A stretch of 64,000 bases of DNA from Paenibacillus massiliensis subsp. panacisoli DSM 21345 (GTDB lineage Bacteria; Bacillota; Bacilli; Paenibacillales; Paenibacillaceae), in NCBI RefSeq assembly GCF_000426545.1, contig NZ_KE384534.1:248001-312000 (forward strand), given 5' to 3'. The position numbers and the translations under genes are program-made. The notes under the pieces are model-generated. The model saw nothing but the letters and a program-made list of their open reading frames with translations, made no database searches and was not told the origin of the DNA. The stretch's first letter is position 1. The number at the start of each line of letters is the position of its first letter. Shown here piece after piece: positions 43,601-51,026 of this stretch.

Positions 43601-44471
43601 CGGGGCTTCTTTAGCAGATCGTAACTCCCTTCAGGAGGCGGCAGCAAAACTCGGTGCTGATGTGCATGGCTGGCCTCTTCAGTTGAAAATTAGCGCCGTC
43701 ATTGATGGAAATGAACGCTCCTTGCAGAATTTTGGATATCCCGTGAGTCTAATGATACCAAGATCAGCGTTAATGGAACTGGGACAGCAGTTCGTTGCAA
43801 GATATGATCAAGTTCAGAAGAGTTTATCCTTTGTTCCCTCTGCACTTAATGAGCACAATCGGAGGTGGCAAATTAAATCCGGTGGCGTCTATGCACTTCT
43901 GACGAATGACAAGAGGTTTGACGATATGCAGGGGTCTTGGGCGGAAGATGCTGTGCATCGGCTTGCTTCGCTCCTCATCGTAAACGGTGTAGATGGAAAG
44001 AACTTCGGACCTAAGACGTCTGTTACCCGTGCTGAGTTAACAGCGATGGTTGTACGTTCGCTCGGTCTGCCAAGTATAGCTACGGATCAAGCCTCCTTTG
44101 ATGACGTTAATATGGACAGATGGTATGCAGGAAGCTTGACTGTGGCTCTACGTGAAGAGCTTGTGCAGGGTAATGATGACGGGAGGTTTTACCCAGATAA
44201 GCCAATTAGCCGCCAAGAAGCCGCTGTTGTCATGCTGCGTGCACTGAAATGGGCCGGTTATGCAGTCGATGAAGGTAAAGAAGATACTATCAGTAGTTTC
44301 ACTGATGCGCATAATATTGCTCCGTGGGCAAGGAGCGCCCTCGCTGATGCCGTAAGTGAGGGTTTTCTACAGGGTTATCCAGAAGGCAATCTGCAGCCGG
44401 AAAGCAATATTTCCCGTGCGGAGGCCGCCGTAATGCTTGTCCAGCTTTTGGAGCATACAAAGGTATTCTAG
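40659..44471 (+). CDS. Large surface protein: RCC1 repeats, Ig-like domains, SLH anchor
   Basis: A 1270-residue secreted protein. After a signal peptide (1-26, ending ASA), residues about 30-395 form RCC1-type propeller repeats (ALDTNGNLWAWGKNDFGQLGNG and variants, six or seven blades). Next are a bacterial Ig-like domain (about 398-480), further beta domains including a pair of W-L-x-G/D-x-R...D-x-A-G-N/G-E-A modules (near 515-575 and 805-870), and a FIVAR-like helical stretch near 590-650. Three SLH domains (about 1085-1265; FDDM..WAEDAVHRLASLLIVNGVDG) bind secondary wall polymer. GTG 40659 follows GGGGAGG. It is a probable cell-surface binding protein; the ligand is unknown. Confidence 0.88.
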   Translation: MKRIWLVFVTLVLVIESLVTIPRASAAALSFTSVSSQSATTLALDNEGFIWAWGKNLHGQFGNGITTDSEVPLRMEVVDSNTLVRFREVKTGLNHSMALDTNGQIWTTGNNSDGQLGHGDFNPSLSWGKLDVKDGGAQVTFSSIATGRGASYAIDDEGELWGWGFRISEKIQGATSRPVKLDLTDGGSAVKFKSIAANEEQAVGIDSNNHLWQVILSGGQTSKFNLIDGGAIPQFREVAVGAGYGTGDFLALALETDGNIWIWGSNNNGQQGDGGVDPQTRWSPEKLNVLDGGTPVVFSKISGGNHYALALDTNGNLWAWGKNDFGQLGNGTTINSAPVKVKAIENGSPIIFTTITAGYEQSYALDTEGRIWAWGYSQGLVPNRMHLNNIPTVTVGVSKPSSKYLEGITLTANVSGSLGDPTGIVEFRDDGNLLGSRTLNGGSATFDTNSLSPGQHSLSVHYDGDDTYLAGVSETLVYTVHVREAPILKLIPSTTSDTYSPVTVEVYVQLDGNDNGLNRLKWLYGDRKITDFAGVGTDILDTQRFEAAISGMYTVYARDEAGGEAIKTIELNNIRNAGDPSGLLGTINIARQALTDHPEGTGLSEASTATRGQLLIALDIAQTIADDAANRTQEELESARSDLDQAIATFRSKVIGLVLTAPGKGVYGTNSTLRFILTYRDSVDVTGMPRLGIKLGGETVYAVYTGRIGGSQTALQFDYVVPTGLSVPEGIQLQEELLLPNGAAIVYTDTGESALTKFVVPDMSQIRIISIEPSLELGTSGGNGTAIQIAVTAITEQSEMGNVLTHLRWLKGRRTSADFLGGTSGADLLAMRTFTVKENGEYTIYAKDTAGNEAVHAITISTIVKPINPSPVKSRDERKEVVKIQNQSALYELKLTSGVDTLKFKWTEQDLNASIYEIDGHSLNSDTDAAWTLTLPKETISKMNPENMLHVRTRLSDILIPVVLLRELDDQPYSEVRVVLSGASLADRNSLQEAAAKLGADVHGWPLQLKISAVIDGNERSLQNFGYPVSLMIPRSALMELGQQFVARYDQVQKSLSFVPSALNEHNRRWQIKSGGVYALLTNDKRFDDMQGSWAEDAVHRLASLLIVNGVDGKNFGPKTSVTRAELTAMVVRSLGLPSIATDQASFDDVNMDRWYAGSLTVALREELVQGNDDGRFYPDKPISRQEAAVVMLRALKWAGYAVDEGKEDTISSFTDAHNIAPWARSALADAVSEGFLQGYPEGNLQPESNISRAEAAVMLVQLLEHTKVF

Positions 44472-44489
44472 TCTTAAGATGAATAGCTG

Positions 44490-44528
44490 CCAAACAAGAC
44501 GTTTAAAGCGCTCTTGTTTGGTTTTTTT
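44490..44528 (+). terminator. Terminator of the SLH protein gene
   Basis: CCAAACAAGA and TCTTGTTTGG form a perfect 10-bp stem followed by seven T residues. Confidence 0.88.
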
Positions 44529-44731
44529 GTATTCCCCTTAAAAGAAGAGAAAAATGAAGATTATAATTTGATTTTGAAGAAGTCCGCCGAAGTTGCACAA
44601 GAATGGTTAAAGAAAGACATAGAAAACATTCTGATTTAATGTATAGATGAAAAATGCGCCAGCGCACAGAATCCACAGAGCTTGCATTGTTGAAGTCCAC
44701 GGCAACCAAGCTACCTCCAAAATATTCTTTG

Positions 44732-44740
44732 TGCTATAAT
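44732..44740 (+). promoter_or_regulatory. Extended -10 promoter of the dCache chemoreceptor gene
   Basis: TGCTATAAT is a consensus extended -10 element. The -35 region is poor. Transcription would start near 44747, 120 bases before the gene. Confidence 0.5.
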
Positions 44741-44775
44741 GGAATAAATTGAGGCTTGTTACTGATTATTCAGGC

Positions 44776-44836
44776 AAAACCTATATATTTGTATGCCCTG
44801 TGTTTCTATTAGGCATATACATATGTAGGTTTTTTT
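44776..44836 (+). terminator. Leader terminator (candidate attenuator)
   Basis: A long imperfect hairpin (AAAACCTA..TATGCC pairing with GGCATA..TAGGTTT) ends in a run of seven T residues, only 30 bases after the predicted start and 33 bases before the chemoreceptor start codon. Its place between promoter and gene suggests conditional termination. Confidence 0.55.
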
Positions 44837-44869
44837 GCGTTCTCAGACGAGTTGGAGGGGGAGTTTCTA

Positions 44870-46915
44870 TTGAAAAAGAAAGAACAAGGCATGCGACTAT
44901 TCACCAAGGCAGTTACGTTTTCCCGTTTGATAAGTACAAGGCTCATTGTTGCATTTCTTGCGGTGCTTATTATCCCGGCCACGGTGATCGGGTATTTCTC
45001 TTACCAAAGTGCCAAGGATGAAGTCCAGCAACGAATGACAGAACCTATGAATACGATTCTGACTATGGCCGGACAACACATTGATCACATCGTAGGCGCC
45101 AAAGTGGATTTGTTGGAACTCATCAACCAAGCGTTTGACTCCACATCGGTCACTGATGACGCAGATGCGGTGCGTGAAGAGTTGGATCGCATAACGGTAC
45201 AGTACCCGAGTATTTTAAACATTAGCATTGCCAATGAGGATGGACAATACATAACATCCCTTGATCCCGGGGAGACAACGCATGATCCGCGGCAGATGGA
45301 CTGGTACAAACGTGGGATTGGCCTGAATGGAACAGTCTATATCTCAGGTGTCATGAAAGATGCGAATTCTGGAGCTTTATACGTGGAGATAGCAAAAGAA
45401 CTGTCTGACGGCCGAGGTGTTGCCAGCATTCAACTGAATCTGGATTCACTGGTCCAAGAGATCGCGTTACTGGACGTTGGCGGCAACGGAAGCTTGATTA
45501 TCGTGGATGCCAACCGAACCATTGCTGCTTGGGCGGGAGCCATCGCACAAGGCGGGGGAGGAGAGCTTGGAGGAGCGCTGATTGAGGGAATCCCCGTAGA
45601 GCGGAATATCGCTTCCAGCAAGGATGCTCCGATGGCATTTTCGCATTTCGTGAGAACTGATCTGGCATATGACTTGGAGGTCTATAATGGAGTCAACGCT
45701 CTGACAGGCTGGAATGTCATTTCACTGATGGGTCATGAAGACTTCATAGCCGCAGCGAGACCAATTATGCTTACCAGTCTAACCGTAATTTCTATTTCGG
45801 TATTCTTGGGCTTGGTGGTTATTTTATTGATTTTGAGGTCCTTTATGATCTCGATGAACAAGCTGCGAATCGCAACACGTCGTGTGCGTGAAGGAAATCT
45901 GTCCGAGCGGGTTGCGCTTAACAGTAAAGACGAATTTGGCCTGTTAGCAGAGGATTTTGACCAAATGACTATTTCATTGCAAGCTGTAGTTACAGAGCTT
46001 GATCAGACGTCAACAAGACTAGGGGATGCATCCCAACAAATTCAGGAGAGTACGGAACAGACGACATTGTCTGTCCAACATGTGGCTGAAACGATTGCGC
46101 AGGCAGCAGAGAAGGCGGCTGTCGGTGCTGAAAATTCTACTCAGACCGCGCGAGCGGTCGAGGAGATGCTCCAAGGCATTGATACGATTACAGCATCGGC
46201 CGATTCTATCGTATACGCCGCCAAAGAGACGGAGAGTGCGGTGGCTGATGGAAGTCAGACCATCACCCAAGTGCATGATCAAATGAGAGAAATACTGGAC
46301 GCAGTTGAAGAAACATCCAATCTGATGAATCAATTGTCTGCTCTTTCCGCGGAAGCCCAACATATGAACGATAGTATTTCAAACATAGCGCGACAAACTA
46401 ACTTATTGTCTTTGAATGCATCCATTGAAGCAGCCAGGGCAGGGGAGCATGGAAAAGGGTTCGCAGTTGTTGCAAGTGAAGTAAATGAATTATCGCTGCA
46501 GTCCAGACAAAGTGCTGAAGCGATTGGTGATACCATTGGCAAAATGCTTGGCCTGATCTCGGAATCTACCTTGCTGATGAATCACAAAGTTCGTGCCCAA
46601 GTGGGGGAAGGGATGCGCATTAGCAAAGAAGCATCGGAGTCGATTTCCAATATAGAGCAGTTCTCCAGCCGCATCGTCGGCCAAATCCAAGACATTTCGG
46701 CGATCTCAGAGCAGCTGTCCGCAAGCACCGAGCAAGTGACTACGACCGTAGCAGAAATGATGAATATCTCCAAGGTTTCGGCCGATAGTGCCTATACAAC
46801 TTCGGCAGCTGCACAGGAACAGATGGCGGCGATGGAAGAGATAGCATCATCTACGATGCAACTAGCCAAAATGGCTGAAAATATGCAGAAACAAGTTAGC
46901 CGATTTACATTATAG
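44870..46915 (+). CDS. Methyl-accepting chemotaxis protein with dCache sensor
   Basis: A 681-residue chemoreceptor. A first membrane helix (about 20-45) is followed by an extracellular double-Cache domain (about 50-300; YPSILNISIANEDGQYITS; DPRQMDWYKRGI; YISGVMKDANSG), a second helix (about 305-330), HAMP, and a signalling domain with the hairpin tip (IARQTNLLSLNASIEAARAGEHGKGFAVVA). dCache domains bind small molecules such as amino acids. TTG 44870 is the start, six bases after GGAGGGGGAG. The leader contains a terminator-like hairpin. Confidence 0.92.
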   Translation: MKKKEQGMRLFTKAVTFSRLISTRLIVAFLAVLIIPATVIGYFSYQSAKDEVQQRMTEPMNTILTMAGQHIDHIVGAKVDLLELINQAFDSTSVTDDADAVREELDRITVQYPSILNISIANEDGQYITSLDPGETTHDPRQMDWYKRGIGLNGTVYISGVMKDANSGALYVEIAKELSDGRGVASIQLNLDSLVQEIALLDVGGNGSLIIVDANRTIAAWAGAIAQGGGGELGGALIEGIPVERNIASSKDAPMAFSHFVRTDLAYDLEVYNGVNALTGWNVISLMGHEDFIAAARPIMLTSLTVISISVFLGLVVILLILRSFMISMNKLRIATRRVREGNLSERVALNSKDEFGLLAEDFDQMTISLQAVVTELDQTSTRLGDASQQIQESTEQTTLSVQHVAETIAQAAEKAAVGAENSTQTARAVEEMLQGIDTITASADSIVYAAKETESAVADGSQTITQVHDQMREILDAVEETSNLMNQLSALSAEAQHMNDSISNIARQTNLLSLNASIEAARAGEHGKGFAVVASEVNELSLQSRQSAEAIGDTIGKMLGLISESTLLMNHKVRAQVGEGMRISKEASESISNIEQFSSRIVGQIQDISAISEQLSASTEQVTTTVAEMMNISKVSADSAYTTSAAAQEQMAAMEEIASSTMQLAKMAENMQKQVSRFTL

Positions 46916-46950
46916 TTCGGAGTAGGCATTACTCTATAGGATTGAACACA

Positions 46951-46986
46951 AGAAGGACGTGGGTAAAGAACTCACGTCTTTCTTCT
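46951..46986 (+). terminator. Intrinsic terminator
   Basis: AGAAGGACGTG and CACGTCTTTCTTCT form an imperfect hairpin 36 bases past the chemoreceptor stop, with a pyrimidine-rich tail. Confidence 0.55.
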
Positions 46987-47060
46987 ATTGATTGTACGTA
47001 GATCAATTATGTACGTAATTCGATATGTACGTAATCCCAAGGATGACCAAAAGCATTTTT

Positions 47061-47636
47061 CTAGTTAGAACCCTTGTCCAGCGATTTGCGACATACATAC
47101 ACAAAAGCTGGAGGGAGATTGCATGGCACGAACTCAATCTTCTCGATCTCCAGGTGCTTTACCCACCGTTTTTTCATGTAGGGGGTGTAATGATAGGAGA
47201 CGATCATACCTCCTGGCTTAAGTGCTGCAATCATTTGCTGAAGTAATTTGCCCCGCATGTCATTCGATAAATTAAATAAGGGCAATCCGCATATGATGCA
47301 GTCTAGTTGACCGATTTGTTCTTCATTCATTTTTTTGATCAAATAGCTAGCATTGGAGTGGAAGCTAAAGCCAGGAAACTGGGATTTCAGATGGTCCCGC
47401 ATGTTTCTGTCACGCTCGAATAACAATACTTTTGTGGAAGGTGATACTTGTTCCCTGATGAAGCGCGTGATAGCACCTGTACCTGCGCCAAGTTCTGCCA
47501 CAGTCCTGACCTCATTCCACGGAACAGACTGAACGACCCTCATTGCCAGATATCGAGAACTTGGGAGAACGCCTCCTACGCGTGTTGGATTGCTAAGGAA
47601 GCCTTTCAGGAACAGCAGGTATTCGTAAATATTCAA
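47061..47636 (-). CDS. PmtA-like phospholipid N-methyltransferase (copy 1)
   Basis: A 191-residue class I SAM methyltransferase. It opens with LLFLKGFLSNPTRVGGVLPSSRYLA, the amphipathic start of the PmtA/KsgA-like lipid methyltransferases, followed by SAM motif I (VAELGAGTGAITRFI), an FERD acidic loop and ICGLPLFNLS in place of the catalytic NPPY-like motif, and ends with PPAFVYVCRK. Such enzymes methylate phosphatidylethanolamine headgroups, but the lipid substrate is not proven here. It is the last gene of a minus-strand cluster and a paralogue of the gene at 48525. Confidence 0.82.
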   Translation of the reverse strand: MNIYEYLLFLKGFLSNPTRVGGVLPSSRYLAMRVVQSVPWNEVRTVAELGAGTGAITRFIREQVSPSTKVLLFERDRNMRDHLKSQFPGFSFHSNASYLIKKMNEEQIGQLDCIICGLPLFNLSNDMRGKLLQQMIAALKPGGMIVSYHYTPYMKKRWVKHLEIEKIEFVPCNLPPAFVYVCRKSLDKGSN

Positions 47637-47796
47637 TTAATAATCCCCCGTTGTATATGACTCCATTTTAAATGAATCGCTTTATTGTCAGCGGAGTACG
47701 TAAAATCATGCGAAATTCCCGTAATCATTAGACTGAGTACCATACGAATTAATATGTTGACCTGAATTTTCTTTTTCGGAGATTTTGGGTTGCGGT

Positions 47797-48477
47797 TCAT
47801 TCCATTTTATACCCGACCCCCCACACTGTTTTAATATATTGCGGATGTCTCGGGGATTCCTCCAATTTTTCGCGCAGATTACGAATATGGACCATTACCG
47901 TATTGTTGGAGAACCCATAGGATTCTTTCCATATAGTTTCGTAGATGTGTTCGGAGCTGAATACCTGTCCAGGATGACTGGCAAGCAAAAGCAGGATAGC
48001 AAACTCCATCGGCGTAATTGCAAGTTCATTTCCTTTTATCTTTACGGAATGTTTGCTCTTATCAATGACCAGATCTCTGATGAGGATAAGGTCTTTGGAC
48101 TCCTCTTGTCCGATCAAGGTTTGCCGTCGTAATTGTGCTTTTACGCGAGCGAGCAATTCAAGGGGATTGAACGGCTTGACCATGTAATCGTCTGCTCCTG
48201 TTGTTAGCCCTGTAATCTTATCAATATCCTCTTCCTTGGCTGACAGCATGATAATCGGCATATTGGATATTTCCCGTATTTTAAGGCAGGCTGTGATTCC
48301 ATCCATCTCAGGCATCATAACATCAAGGATAACCAGCTGGATGGGCCTTGCTTTAATTACATTCAGGGCTTCATCGCCATCAGCAGCCTCGATTACACCA
48401 TAACCTTCGTTGCGTAGATAAATATGGATAACGTCTCGAATGTCTGGATCATCGTCTACGACCAGGATTGTATTCAT
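47797..48477 (-). CDS. OmpR/PhoB-family response regulator (orphan)
   Basis: A 226-residue DNA-binding response regulator. The receiver domain has DDD at 8-10, the phospho-acceptor Asp52 in LVILDVMMPEMDG and the conserved lysine in DDYMVKPFNPLEL. The C-terminal winged helix reads LAITPMEFAILLLLASHPGQVFSSEHIYETIWKES..VMVHIRNLREKLE..IKTVWGVGYKME. The VanR-like pattern is closest. No histidine kinase follows it; the slot is taken by the copy-1 methyltransferase 160 bases downstream. Its likely targets are the 11-bp direct repeats upstream of dedA. Confidence 0.93.
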   Translation of the reverse strand: MNTILVVDDDPDIRDVIHIYLRNEGYGVIEAADGDEALNVIKARPIQLVILDVMMPEMDGITACLKIREISNMPIIMLSAKEEDIDKITGLTTGADDYMVKPFNPLELLARVKAQLRRQTLIGQEESKDLILIRDLVIDKSKHSVKIKGNELAITPMEFAILLLLASHPGQVFSSEHIYETIWKESYGFSNNTVMVHIRNLREKLEESPRHPQYIKTVWGVGYKME

Positions 48478-48524
48478 ATGCTTTGAACTTCCTTTCTGAA
48501 TGCTTCGAGAATCAAAGGGTTATT

Positions 48525-49091
48525 CTAATTGTCTTCTTTCTTACGACATACATACACGAAGGCAGGAGGAATATTGAGAGGTACCCATTCCATTTTCTCA
48601 ATGACAAACTTCTCGGCGAGCTGCTTCTTCATTTGTAGTGAATATTGAAAAGCGACGAATATACCTCCTGGCTTAAGAGCCTGGTAAATTTGTTCAACCA
48701 GAGTTTCTCTTAAATCACTGTCAAAGTTGAAGAACGGAAGACAGCTAAAAATACAATCCAACTGATCAATATTCTGCTGTTTTATTGTTTCTACCAAGGC
48801 CGCTGCGTTAGGATGGATACTCAGGTCTGGATAATTCTTATGCAGATTATTTCTCATGGTTGTATTCATTTCAAACAGGAAAACTTTAGTGTCATCATTT
48901 GTACAGTCAATAATATATTGGGTGATTGCACCGGTTCCGGAACCAAGCTCTGCGACTGCCTTGACTTCCTGCCAAGCTGCTTGTCTAACCATGGCTTTAG
49001 CCAGAAAGCGAGAGCTTGGAATAATGCTTCCTACATGCTTGGGACTATGAACAAAGCTTCGCAAAAATAAAAGATACTCATTGGATTTCAT
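48525..49091 (-). CDS. PmtA-like phospholipid N-methyltransferase (copy 2)
   Basis: A 188-residue paralogue of the gene at 47061. It has the same plan: LLFLRSFVHSPKHVGSIIPSSRFLA, VAELGSGTGAITQYI, LFEMN, SCLPFFNFD and PPAFVYVCRKK. Sequence divergence is considerable, so the duplication is not recent. It lies 47 bases before the response regulator gene and 50 bases after dedA on the same strand, so all are probably co-transcribed. The N-terminal basic helix suggests membrane-surface binding. Two methyltransferases could add successive methyl groups or have different substrates; both are inference. Confidence 0.82.
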   Translation of the reverse strand: MKSNEYLLFLRSFVHSPKHVGSIIPSSRFLAKAMVRQAAWQEVKAVAELGSGTGAITQYIIDCTNDDTKVFLFEMNTTMRNNLHKNYPDLSIHPNAAALVETIKQQNIDQLDCIFSCLPFFNFDSDLRETLVEQIYQALKPGGIFVAFQYSLQMKKQLAEKFVIEKMEWVPLNIPPAFVYVCRKKEDN

Positions 49092-49141
49092 CGGTTATTC
49101 CTCCATTATAGTCAGGTATGTTAGGATCAACACGCTTTTGT

Positions 49142-49657
49142 CTATGAACTGAAGTGTTCAAAAATTGAAGCAAACATATCCAAGATGGTGGTACCAAAAA
49201 AAGTCCCTAACATGAAATAAGTAGTAGTCCAGAAAATAGCACTCGAATACGAAAGAAAAATGAACTTTTTATAATGTGTGCCACCCAGTCCAACCAATAG
49301 CGGCATGAAATAACGTACAATAGGAATAAACATGCTGATACACATGGCCCAATCGCCTTTTTTTTGAAGAAGTAACTCAGCTTTTTGATAGTGATTATTG
49401 TCATGTAGCCTTCTTTTTAGCCTCTGTCCGAACAATTTTCCAGCACAATATGAGATCGTAATCGCTGTTAGCAATCCTGCCAGAATGCAGAAGTATGTTA
49501 ACCAATGATTAATAGCGCCTGTATGGCTGAGGATCGCGCCACTAAGAATGGTCACTTCATTAGGAATGGGAACGCCAAACGGGCCTAAGGAGAAGGCGAG
49601 AAAAAAGAAAAGATAGCTGTATTGATGGATTAGCTCTATCAGCGTGTTACTGATCAT
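49142..49657 (-). CDS. DedA/VTT-family membrane protein (second copy)
   Basis: A 171-residue DedA protein with FGVPIPNEVTILSGAIL near the start, the FIPIVRYFMPLLVGLGG re-entrant loop and four or five membrane segments. It probably translocates or handles a membrane lipid. ATG 49657 follows GAGGAGC. It is the first gene of the minus-strand lipid cluster and is preceded by four 11-bp direct repeats. It is distinct from the DedA gene at 8884. Confidence 0.88.
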   Translation of the reverse strand: MISNTLIELIHQYSYLFFFLAFSLGPFGVPIPNEVTILSGAILSHTGAINHWLTYFCILAGLLTAITISYCAGKLFGQRLKRRLHDNNHYQKAELLLQKKGDWAMCISMFIPIVRYFMPLLVGLGGTHYKKFIFLSYSSAIFWTTTYFMLGTFFGTTILDMFASIFEHFSS

Positions 49658-49722
49658 TATTTCAGCTCCTCGTGTTGATAAAGCTATAATAATGATAAAA
49701 ACTAAGGAAATAAGAAGGGTAA

Positions 49723-49766
49723 TTCTAAAGAAAATATAAAGAAATTCTAAAGAAAATCTAAAGAGG
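49723..49766 (-). promoter_or_regulatory. Four tandem 11-bp direct repeats (response-regulator binding array)
   Basis: TTCTAAAGAAA (49723), ATATAAAGAAA (49734), TTCTAAAGAAA (49745) and ATCTAAAGAGG (49756) follow each other with exactly 11-bp period, 66-110 bases upstream of dedA on the minus strand. OmpR/PhoB-family regulators bind direct repeats spaced 10-11 bp on one DNA face, and the only such regulator in the window is encoded in this cluster. Confidence 0.7.
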
Positions 49767-49794
49767 CCAGCATAGAATGGTAAAAAATTAAAGA

Positions 49795-49838
49795 AAGCAC
49801 CTCCTATTGTTGAACGTTATCGAACAATGGAGGTGCTT
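49795..49838 (-). terminator. Intrinsic terminator
   Basis: AAGCACCTCC and GGAGGTGCTT, with inner ATTGTT/AACAAT arms, form a long hairpin; the minus strand continues into a T-rich tract. It would stop read-through from zwf-gnd into the dedA cluster. Confidence 0.75.
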
Positions 49839-49994
49839 CACATAGAATGAGCTTCTTGCTGTTTTGGCACGTGAGAGTTCCAAACCCTAACTTGATAGGA
49901 TTATTCTACAATCTCTTGTTTTTTCTGTCCAACTTCGAGAAGTGGAGAGTAAGGGGGGATTAAATGTACGAGACGGTATGACAGATTATTAGCC

Positions 49995-50080
49995 AAGTGC
50001 GACAGTTCCTCTGGAAAGGATACGTGAGCGGTTCTCCTAGCGGCCCAACATGCATTTCATTTCCAGTGGGTGTCGCACTT
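49995..50080. repeat. 86-base structured element with perfect terminal inverted repeats
   Basis: AAGTGCGACA (49995-50004) is complementary to TGTCGCACTT (50071-50080), and CTGGAAA (50011-50017) to TTTCCAG (50060-50066) inside. The element ends 16 bases past the gnd stop and has no T run. It could be a transcript-end hairpin, a small structured RNA or a miniature mobile element. Confidence 0.5.
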
Positions 50081-50095
50081 ATTCATCCATGAAGT

Positions 50096-50992
50096 TCAGT
50101 TCTTTTTTTCCACCGCATGGCCGCCAAACTCATTCCGAAGTGCAGCGACTACTTTTCCAGTAAAGGTGTCTTCATCTAATGAACGGTAACGCATCAATAA
50201 TGACATTGCAATAACAGGGGTGGCCGTTTGCAGATCTAGTGCAGTCTCCACTGTCCACTTTCCTTCCCCGGAAGAATGCATGATACCTTTGATTTCATCT
50301 AGCTTTGCATCTTTAGAAAATGCTTGCTCCGTTAACTCCATGAGCCATGAACGAATAACCGAGCCATTATTCCACACTCTGGCCACTTTTTCGAAATCAA
50401 AATCGAACTCGCTCTTCTTCAACAATTCGAATCCTTCTCCGATCGCTGCCATCATTGCGTACTCAATACCGTTATGAACCATTTTCAAAAAATGACCGCT
50501 ACCTGCTTGTCCAGCATATAAAAAGCCATTCTCAACAGCGGTATCTCTAAAAATAGGTTCAACAATATTCCAAGCCTCATGATCTCCACCAATCATATAA
50601 CAAGCACCGTTTCGCGCGCCTGCCATTCCTCCAGAAGTACCAGCATCCATAAAGTGGACCCCTGCTTTTTTTAACTCATGATATCGACGAATGGATTCTC
50701 TGTAATGTGAATTTCCTGCTTCAATCATAATGTCACCATTACTTAAATAAGGCTTGAGTTCATGAATTACCGAATCCACTACGTTGTGAGGAACCATGAT
50801 CCAAATTACACGTGGTTGTTCCAAAGACTGAACGAGATGCTGCAAATCGGTGGCCCCTTGGATTCCATGTTTATTTACTTCTTCAACGGCTGTAGTATTT
50901 ACATCAAATGCTACTACATGATGTTGGTTGTCAATTAAGTTTTGTGCCAGGTTAAATCCCATTTTTCCCAATCCAATAAGTCCTACTTTCAA
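50096..50992 (-). CDS. gnd: 6-phosphogluconate dehydrogenase, decarboxylating (short YqeC type)
   Basis: A 298-residue enzyme that oxidises 6-phosphogluconate to ribulose 5-phosphate in the oxidative pentose phosphate pathway. The dinucleotide fold (VGLIGLGKMGFNLAQNL), the signature DAGTSGGMAGA and the KMVHNGIEYAMMAAIGEG helix with the catalytic lysine are present. Its length fits the short bacterial/archaeal form, often NAD-preferring, rather than the 470-residue form. TTG 50992 is chosen because AGAGGAGG lies just before it; the longer ATG 51046 frame overlaps zwf. It follows zwf by about 35 bases, so the two form an operon. Confidence 0.92.
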   Translation of the reverse strand: MKVGLIGLGKMGFNLAQNLIDNQHHVVAFDVNTTAVEEVNKHGIQGATDLQHLVQSLEQPRVIWIMVPHNVVDSVIHELKPYLSNGDIMIEAGNSHYRESIRRYHELKKAGVHFMDAGTSGGMAGARNGACYMIGGDHEAWNIVEPIFRDTAVENGFLYAGQAGSGHFLKMVHNGIEYAMMAAIGEGFELLKKSEFDFDFEKVARVWNNGSVIRSWLMELTEQAFSKDAKLDEIKGIMHSSGEGKWTVETALDLQTATPVIAMSLLMRYRSLDEDTFTGKVVAALRNEFGGHAVEKKN

Positions 50993-51026
50993 AATGATTC
51001 CTCCTCTTATAGTACATAAATTTTGT

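Noticed and set aside
44776..44836. Cyclic di-GMP riboswitch before the chemoreceptor gene
   Set aside because: Chemoreceptors are frequent targets, but the conserved GEMM sequence blocks are not found; only a terminator-type hairpin is visible.
49995..50080. Group II intron domain V-like hairpin
   Set aside because: The GAGCGGTTC word resembles domain V, but the expected 34-base fold and any intron reverse transcriptase are absent.
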